DNA from: Scatomorpha gallistercoris
GTDB lineage: Bacteria > Bacillota > Clostridia > Oscillospirales > Oscillospiraceae
NCBI GenBank assembly: GCA_018713005.1
Contig: DVFX01000015.1
Location: 14,194 to 78,193 of the forward strand
Direction: 5' to 3'
Length of the DNA: 64,000 bases
Positions 58,758 to 64,000 of this stretch are shown here, in pieces. The notes under the pieces are model-generated. The model searched no databases. It saw only the letters and a list, made by a program, of their open reading frames with translations, and was not told the DNA's origin. Both the position numbers and the translations under genes were made by a program. Position 1 is the first letter of the stretch. Each line of letters opens with the position of its first letter.

Positions 58758-59933
58758 ATGAGAAGGACAGCTATATCTTTTGTCCTCGCCGCAGCGCTGC
58801 TGTTGACAGCCTGCTCCGCGAGGCCCAGCGGAGAATTGCCCGAACCCGAATACACTTCGCCCGCATCCACGCCCGAGCCGGAGGCGACGCCGTCGCCTAC
58901 GCCGGAGCCGCCCGAGGACGAATACTTTACCATATCCATGGTGGGCGACTGTACGCTGAGCTCGTCGCAGCGTGAGGACTACTTTGAAACCGTCGTCAAC
59001 GGGGACATGTCCTGGCCCTTTTCGGGTACAAAGCAGTATTTTGAGGACGATTACCTCACCATTGCCAACCTGGAGTGCTCGCTCTCGCACGAAATGCTCT
59101 ACGGAAGCGCTACCTTCACTTTCTGCGGCGACGCGGAAAACGCCGAAATGCTCGTGCAGGGAGGAGTGGACTTCGTCACGCTCGGCAACAACCACACGAT
59201 GGACTTCGGCCAGACCGGCCTTGACAACACCAAGGGCGTCCTCGAAGAGTACGGCGTCGCCTACGCTGCGCCGGACGCCAGCTACATATACGAAGCAGAC
59301 GGCGGCATCACCGTCGGGCTCTATGCCGCGCCCTGGACGGCGTCCCAGGCGCAGGTTGTGAGCGGGGTGTCCGCTCTGGCGGCCAACCCGGATGTGGATA
59401 TCGTCATCTGCCTGATGCACTGGGGAATTGAAGGCTCATACAGACAGAACAGCACTCAGACCTCGACCGCCTATGCGGCGATAAACGCAGGGGCGGACAT
59501 TGTATACGGCTCGCACCCGCATGTTCTTCAGCCCATAGAGGAATACAACGGCGGATACATAGTGTACTCGCTGGGCAACTACGTCTTTGGCGGCAACACA
59601 GCCCCGCGCGACCGCGACACGGCGATAGTCCAGTTCACGGTAAAGCGCTCCGCCGACGGCAGCGTGTCCGTCGAGGGCTGGGAGGCCATACCCTGCAGCC
59701 TGTCCAGTACCCCTGTGACGAACGATTTCCGGCCGGAGCCGTATGAGGAAGGCAGCGAGGAGTACGAGCGCGCTATGAGCAAGCTGAACGGCACCTTCAC
59801 AGGCCCGGATTTGGTTGTAGACTACTCAGAATATGAAGACGAGGGCGAAGCGGGGACTACCGAGCAGCCCGCTCCATCAGCCGCTCCCGAGGACGGCGTC
59901 ACGGAAGGGGAGGACGCAGTTGAAACAGAATAG
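58758..59933 (+). CDS. CapA-family (PGA-cap metallophosphatase-like) lipoprotein
   Basis: A 391-residue lipoprotein: signal peptide with lipobox LTAC (residues 16-19), an acidic Pro/Glu/Thr linker, then the PGA_cap domain (ISMVGDCTLSSS; IANLECSLSH; VTLGNNHTMDFG; YGSHPHVLQP), whose Asp, Asn and His form a metallophosphatase-like site. CapA proteins are linked to polyglutamate capsule or to envelope processing; capB and capC are absent. The tail is again acidic. No ribosome site precedes the ATG. Confidence 0.88.
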   Translation: MRRTAISFVLAAALLLTACSARPSGELPEPEYTSPASTPEPEATPSPTPEPPEDEYFTISMVGDCTLSSSQREDYFETVVNGDMSWPFSGTKQYFEDDYLTIANLECSLSHEMLYGSATFTFCGDAENAEMLVQGGVDFVTLGNNHTMDFGQTGLDNTKGVLEEYGVAYAAPDASYIYEADGGITVGLYAAPWTASQAQVVSGVSALAANPDVDIVICLMHWGIEGSYRQNSTQTSTAYAAINAGADIVYGSHPHVLQPIEEYNGGYIVYSLGNYVFGGNTAPRDRDTAIVQFTVKRSADGSVSVEGWEAIPCSLSSTPVTNDFRPEPYEEGSEEYERAMSKLNGTFTGPDLVVDYSEYEDEGEAGTTEQPAPSAAPEDGVTEGEDAVETE

Positions 59934-61140
59934 GCCATATCCCGCCGTGACGGTGTCCGCCAAGGCGGAACGCAGCCTGCGCGCCGGGCATCCATGGGTC
60001 TACGCCGATGAGATACGTTCGACTCAGGGGGAGCTCACCGCAGGCGGCATAACCGACGTGTTCACGCTGAAGGGCTCCTGGCTCGGCGCGGGGATATACT
60101 CCGCCGCGAGCAAAATTGCCGTGCGCGTGCTCACGGACAATGCAAACGAGACTTTCAGCGACGCCTTTTTCGAGAGGAGGGTAAAATATGCGCTGGAGTA
60201 CAGGCGCATAACCATGGGCGCAGATTTCAACGCCTGCCGCCTCATCTTCGGCGAGGCCGACGGCCTGCCCGGCGTTACGGTGGACAGGTTCGAGGACGTG
60301 CTCGTCACGCAGATACTCTCCTACGGTATGGAGGTGCGCAAGGACATACTCTACCGCGCCCTGGTTACACAGCTCGCAGAGCTGGGCGTCGGGATACGCG
60401 GCGTATATGAGCGCAGCGAGTCGCCTCTGCGCGCCAAGGAGGGGCTGGAGCCATGCTCCGGCTGGTACGAGGGCCTGCCGCACTCCGGCGGCACTAGCGT
60501 GGTCATAAGCGAAAACGGCGTGAAGTACACCGTGGACTTTGAGAACGGGCAGAAAACAGGCTTTTTCCTCGACCAGAAGTACAACCGCCTCGCCGTGGCG
60601 CGTCTCGCCCCCGGCAAGCGTGTGCTCGACTGCTTTACGCACACGGGTTCCTTTGCGCTCAACTGCGCCCTGGCCGGTGCGGAGCATGTCACCACCGTGG
60701 ACGTGAGCGAGAGTGCCGTCTCACTCGCGCGCGAAAACGCGCGCCTGAACGGGCTCGACGGACGCATGGACTTCCTGGCGGCGGATGTTTTTGACCTGCT
60801 GCCCAAGCTCCTGGAGGAGCGCGCGCACTACGACATCGTCATACTCGACCCGCCCGCATTTACCAAGTCCCGCCGCACGGTGAGAAGCGCCGAGCGCGGC
60901 TACAAGGAGATAAACTACCGGGCCATGCGGCTGCTGCCGCGCGGCGGATATCTCGCCACGGCATCGTGCTCGCACTTCATGGAAAACGAGCTCTTCGTGA
61001 AGATGCTGCACTCCGCCGCCCGCGACGCCAATGTGAAGCTCCGCGAGGTCGAGGTCCGCAAGCAGGCCCCGGACCATCCAATCCTCTGGAACGTCCCGGA
61101 GACGGAGTATCTGAAGTTCTACATATTCCAGATAGTATAA
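59920..61140 (+). CDS. Class I SAM-dependent rRNA methyltransferase (RlmI-like)
   Basis: A 406-residue protein with an N-terminal PUA domain (residues 5-80: LRAGHPWVYADEI) and a Rossmann methyltransferase (VLDCFTHTGSFALNCALAG; VTTVDVSESAVSLARENARL; catalytic VILDPPAFTKSR). RlmI makes m5C1962 of 23S rRNA. The start is TTG 59920 with GGGGAGG 6 bases upstream, overlapping the CapA-like gene by 14 bases; longer frames upstream lack a site. Confidence 0.92.
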   Translation: MKQNRPYPAVTVSAKAERSLRAGHPWVYADEIRSTQGELTAGGITDVFTLKGSWLGAGIYSAASKIAVRVLTDNANETFSDAFFERRVKYALEYRRITMGADFNACRLIFGEADGLPGVTVDRFEDVLVTQILSYGMEVRKDILYRALVTQLAELGVGIRGVYERSESPLRAKEGLEPCSGWYEGLPHSGGTSVVISENGVKYTVDFENGQKTGFFLDQKYNRLAVARLAPGKRVLDCFTHTGSFALNCALAGAEHVTTVDVSESAVSLARENARLNGLDGRMDFLAADVFDLLPKLLEERAHYDIVILDPPAFTKSRRTVRSAERGYKEINYRAMRLLPRGGYLATASCSHFMENELFVKMLHSAARDANVKLREVEVRKQAPDHPILWNVPETEYLKFYIFQIV

Positions 61141-61182
61141 GGCCAACATGCACGGCAGACGTACAAAGGAGGGCGAATGTGC

Positions 61183-61763
61183 ATGCCGCTGCTGTTTAAA
61201 GGAAATGCAAGGGGCTATTTGCTGCGGCGGCCATGGGCGTGGCCGCAGGGCTGCTGGCGGCGGCGCTGAGTCTGCTGCCTCACGGTACGCTGTGGAGCTT
61301 CTCGTCGTTTGGCTCGGGGACAATAGGCTTCTGGATGTTTTCAACCTCGACCATTGTGCTTTTGAGCGCGCCCCCACGGGTAGCCGCCGCAAATTCCGGC
61401 ATATATGTGGGGCTTATGTTCGCAGTCACGGGCATATTTAAAACCCTGAGGCTTATATATTCTGAATACTATTTTACATCCGGATTTTTGAGCATAGCAG
61501 CTGATTTGCTCCTGTACAGCGTGATTCCGGGGCTTGCCTGCTCAGCGCTCGGCGCCGTGCTGTGGTATGGGCGCGAAGGCGGCAGGCTTTCCCGGCTGCT
61601 GCTTGCTGCGCCGCTGATAGTGACGGCGGCCGAGGCGGCCATAATGTTTTTCCGCGTCGCTGCAGAGGGCACAATGCTTTTCCAGGCAGTGTTGGACACA
61701 GGCTGCGCGGCGGCCTACCTGTTCATTTTCCGGCGCGGGTTGTTCGGCTTGAAAAAAGAATAG
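61183..61763 (+). pseudogene. Membrane protein gene with an apparent N-terminal frameshift
   Basis: AAAGGAGG precedes ATG 61177/61183, whose frame starts MPLLFKGNARGY and then runs into a Trp/Arg-rich out-of-frame stretch and a stop. The hydrophobic frame continues from about 61203 (AAAAMGVAAGLLAAALSLL) to 61763 with five predicted helices. One extra T in the run at 61218-61220 would join them into one plausible membrane protein of about 190 residues. Otherwise translation would have to begin at ATG 61233 with no ribosome site. Family unknown. Confidence 0.6.
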
Positions 61764-61778
61764 GCGTAAGTGAACCAA

Positions 61779-61802
61779 AAGGGCTGTCTTTCGACAGCCC
61801 TT
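61779..61802. terminator. Terminator between the membrane gene and the DUF3795 gene
   Basis: AAGGGCTGTC (61779-61788), TTTC, GACAGCCCTT (61793-61802); TTTT follows on the minus strand and it overlaps the DUF3795 stop. Confidence 0.8.
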
Positions 61803-62341
61803 CAGCTTTTTATCTTACGACGGAGCTTCAGCTCCACGCCGCGACGGGCGGCCGCCTCGCGGAGCGTGTCCGCCGCGAAGGCGCAGCGCTCCTTTTCGGA
61901 CAGCGCGCCGGAGCAGCCTATGAGCTCCATAGCCTCGCGCAGCTCCGGCAGCTCAAGCAGGTTTACAGCCAGGCAGTAGAATGACTTCTTACGCCCGTCG
62001 TTGTAGCTCTCAAGCAGACGCGCGAGTATCTGTGCCTTCTCCCGCTGCTCTAGGCCGTAATTCTCAGGCCCCATCTCCCGTGCGCGCTCTATGTCGGAGA
62101 GCTGACGCCGGTGGGTGATGAACGAGTCATAATCGTCGATGCCCTCATACTTTTCGCAGGGGTAGTCCGGGCACCGGAAGCAGTATTCCACACCTCCGTG
62201 CTCCAGGCTGCACCGTGCCAGTGAGCACGACTGGTTCCCATTGCCGCAGCCGCCGCAGTGCCCGCCCAGCGACATGGGGCACAGCGCGCAGTTGAGCCCG
62301 CAGAGCGAGAAAAAAGTGTTTTTACGCGTGAAGCCTTTCAT
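61802..62341 (-). CDS. DUF3795-type cysteine-rich protein
   Basis: A 179-residue protein whose first 65 residues contain ten or more Cys (CGLNCALCPM; CGGCGNGNQSC; CFRCPDYPCEKYEG), the DUF3795 pattern. It probably binds zinc or an iron-sulfur cluster. The rest is helical (REKAQILARLLESYNDGRKKSFYCLAVNLL). Function unknown. Confidence 0.83.
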   Translation of the reverse strand: MKGFTRKNTFFSLCGLNCALCPMSLGGHCGGCGNGNQSCSLARCSLEHGGVEYCFRCPDYPCEKYEGIDDYDSFITHRRQLSDIERAREMGPENYGLEQREKAQILARLLESYNDGRKKSFYCLAVNLLELPELREAMELIGCSGALSEKERCAFAADTLREAAARRGVELKLRRKIKS

Positions 62342-62412
62342 GTTATCAGCCGTCCCTTGCCAAAACTATCCGCATTATATCGGACCGGGAGGAAATATGC
62401 CGGCCCAGCGTA

Positions 62413-62440
62413 AAAGCGCCCGCCGAAAGGCGGGCGTTTT
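62413..62440 (-). terminator. Terminator after the nitroreductase gene
   Basis: CGCCCGCC (62417-62424), GAAA, GGCGGGCG (62429-62436), extended by A/T pairs, with TTTT on the minus strand. Confidence 0.88.
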
Positions 62441-62444
62441 GCTT

Positions 62445-62957
62445 TCACATGTAGACGACGGTTTCTTCGAGGCCCTTGCGGCTCGCGTGATTAGGGAGAG
62501 GGCCAGCGCCCTCTGCGGCGTAGCCCAAATCCATGAGCATGAGCACACGCTCGTTTTCGGGCAGGCCGAGAATTCTTGCGGCCTCGTCCGGATCAAAGCG
62601 GTTGAGCCAGCAGCTGTCAACGCCCGCGTCTTTGGCGGCGAGCAGCATGTGTGTGGCGACAATTGCGGAATCCTCCACTCCGGAATCGTACTTCTCGCCG
62701 GGATAGACGAACACGTTAGACTTGTCGAAGGCCACAACGAGCACGGTGGACGCGCCGTAGCGGCAGGGTGTTATCTCGTCGACCTTGGCGAGCGCCTCTG
62801 GAGAGCGCATAACGTAGACGCGCTGTTCCTGAAGGTTTTTCGCCGTCGGCGCGAGCCTCCCGGCCTCGAGTATAGCGTCGAGCTGTGCGTCCTCTACAGG
62901 ACGGCCGTCGAATTTCTTGCAGGAGTAGCGGGCTTTTACCAGTTCAGAAAATTCCAT
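62445..62957 (-). CDS. Nitroreductase-family flavoprotein
   Basis: A 170-residue FMN-dependent oxidoreductase: ELVKARYSCKKFDGRPV (Arg-Tyr-Ser FMN site), GRLAPTAKNLQEQRVYVM, and DAGVDSCWLNRFDPDEA with GLPENERVLMLMDLGY near the end. Reduces nitro or quinone compounds or related substrates. The start at 62957 is preferred to the ATG two codons upstream, as GGGAGG is 8 bases away. Confidence 0.92.
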   Translation of the reverse strand: MEFSELVKARYSCKKFDGRPVEDAQLDAILEAGRLAPTAKNLQEQRVYVMRSPEALAKVDEITPCRYGASTVLVVAFDKSNVFVYPGEKYDSGVEDSAIVATHMLLAAKDAGVDSCWLNRFDPDEAARILGLPENERVLMLMDLGYAAEGAGPLPNHASRKGLEETVVYM

Positions 62958-63027
62958 ATTCATGTCCTCCCGGCATTCAAATATAAGCTATTCTACCACA
63001 GCACCGGGAAAATGTTAATAGCCAATG

Positions 63028-63885
63028 TTATATCATGTCTTTCAGCCTCGATGTGATAGTGTTTACGCCCACGGCTGAGAGCATGCCGTAGACCGGGTCG
63101 TTCTCCGGGTCCCATGGCGTTTCTAGGGAGCGCTTCAGACGCGCGAGCAGTTCATTGTACTTCTCTGTATCCCCGGCGCTTTCGGCAAGGTCTGTGAGGG
63201 CCGACAGGCCCATCCACTCTGGAAGGCCTGCGGCGGCGGTCACGGCCTCTATCCTGTGCGCTATGTCATCCGCCGCTTCGCTTTGTCCGGCTTTCTGCGC
63301 GTCGGACACCAGGTGGCCCATTGCGGTGACCGCTTCGTTTATTCCCTCGAGCGCACGGCTCTGCCAGAGACGCCGGGCCTCGTCCATCTTGCCCTGCGCG
63401 GTGTAGAGCAGGGCGAGCTGCTCGGTGCGGTCTATGACGTTGCGCGGCAGCGACTGCACCAGCGCTTCGGCGCGCTCCAGCTCTCCGTTTGCGCGGCAGC
63501 GGCTCAGCACCATGACAAGCGCCGACAAGCGCACTTCGGCGTCCGTGCTCTCCGCGAGCCTGTCGTACCAGGCGTCAAGCTTTTCACGGAACGGCGAAGG
63601 CTCGTCTACGGCGTAGAGATATAGCGCCCCGTCCAGGTAATAGGCCGAGGAGAGCAGCAGTTTCTCGCAGCTCGGGTATTCGTGTGTTTTCTTTTCCGCG
63701 CGTTCAAACGCGGCGGCGTAGCCCTCGGACTGCACTGTCTCGTGCAGCGAATTCACAAATTCGCCAATCTCGCTGTCCGAGAGCTCCTCGCTGAAGTCCA
63801 GCAGTGTGTTTAAGTCAACGCCCAGCAGCCGGGCCAGAGCGGGCAGGAGCGTGATGTCGGGCAGGCTAGCGCCGGTATCACATAG
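63028..63885 (-). pseudogene. HTH (XRE)/TPR-type regulator truncated at its 5' end
   Basis: The open frame runs from 63885 to 63028 and codes for 285 residues but has no start at its 5' end. It begins TGASLPDITLLPALARLLGV, the second half of a Cro/C1-type helix-turn-helix, followed by FSEELSDSEIGEFVNSL and helical repeats. The first HTH helices are missing; an in-frame TAA (63886-63888) stands where they should be. GTG 63756 could start a 242-residue remnant without DNA-binding ability. The break coincides with the end of a recombinase gene. Confidence 0.8.
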
Positions 63886-63904
63886 TTAAAGATATTGGTG
63901 TCAT

Positions 63905-64000
63905 TCAATCAATTTTGCCGATAAAGCGGTAGAAGATTTCTACCTCCTGCTCCCGGCTTCCGTCCTCGCCCTTGACCGCTTCATGGACAACGATTTTTTC
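63905..64000 (-). CDS. C-terminal end of a large serine recombinase (DUF4368-type), partial
   Basis: Only the last 31 residues are in the window: EKIVVHEAVKGEDG, then REQEVEIFYRFIGKID and TGA at 63905-63907. This matches the IVVHE...Q.VDIYYNFIG end of DUF4368 domains found in large serine recombinases of Clostridia integrative elements. Such enzymes usually lie at one end of their element, so the boundary should be just beyond the stop, where the truncated regulator begins. Confidence 0.72.
   Translation of the reverse strand, partial: EKIVVHEAVKGEDGSREQEVEIFYRFIGKID

Noticed and set aside
1..64000. tRNA genes, rRNA genes and CRISPR arrays
   Set aside because: I looked for GTTCGA-type T-loops, conserved rRNA stretches and regularly spaced repeats and found none.

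Overview
The window is a GC-rich, gene-dense bacterial chromosome segment. Sporulation genes (yabP, yabQ, spoIIR), the Bacillota order yabP-yabQ-divIC-yabR, the MurT/GatD lipid II amidotransferase, a short (type 3) prolyl-tRNA synthetase, consensus sigma-A promoters and strong AGGAGG ribosome sites point to a spore-forming Clostridia-type organism of the high-GC gut group (Oscillospiraceae-like). That placement is inference; no rRNA, tRNA or CRISPR array was seen.

Layout. 1-4.7 kb (mostly minus): partial ABC ATPase with a YtrA-type GntR regulator, the yabP-yabQ-divIC-yabR cluster, a lone exported protein, and an RluA-family pseudouridine synthase with a macro-domain protein. 4.7-7.1 kb (minus): rpmG-secE-nusG-rplK-rplA, closed by a terminator before any rplJ/rplL. 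7.1-7.5 kb: a structured noncoding stretch with its own terminator. 7.5-9.3 kb: folC-ruvX. 9.3-12 kb: a two-subunit 2-hydroxyacyl-CoA dehydratase cassette between two nearly identical terminators. 12-15.9 kb: hypothetical, hotdog thioesterase, parvulin-type foldase, NYN nuclease. 15.9-19.5 kb: two paralogous ECF sigma/membrane-partner pairs, each behind the same kind of promoter. 19.5-24.3 kb: YhgE-like secreted protein, MMPL transporter and divergent TetR. 24.3-33 kb: spoIIR, DUF2461, rhomboid-like protein, beta-propeller protein, proS, GNAT, HAAS-type membrane pair, tcdA.

33-44.7 kb (plus) is the most striking block. A perfect sigma-A promoter and an apparent transcription attenuator precede a tiny free-standing ANTAR protein. 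It is followed by guaA, an acetyltransferase, a phosphatase, pyrG, glmS, purB, purA, murT and gatD. Four of these (guaA, pyrG, glmS, gatD) are glutamine amidotransferases, so the layout suggests antitermination control of a glutamine-consuming biosynthetic block.

44.7-54.5 kb is a catabolic island: Gfo/Idh dehydrogenase, split transketolase and TRAP transporter under a FadR-type regulator, then DegV and a second split transketolase. 54.8-58.3 kb carries glpK, a glycerol-1-phosphate dehydrogenase-like gene and a LOG-family gene. 58.4-64 kb holds a deletion scar joining a LysR start to an SDR tail, a CapA-like lipoprotein whose promoter predicts a leaderless mRNA, an rRNA methyltransferase, a frameshifted membrane gene, DUF3795, a nitroreductase, and an HTH/TPR regulator cut off by the tail of a large serine recombinase. 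The window therefore appears to end at the edge of a mobile element.
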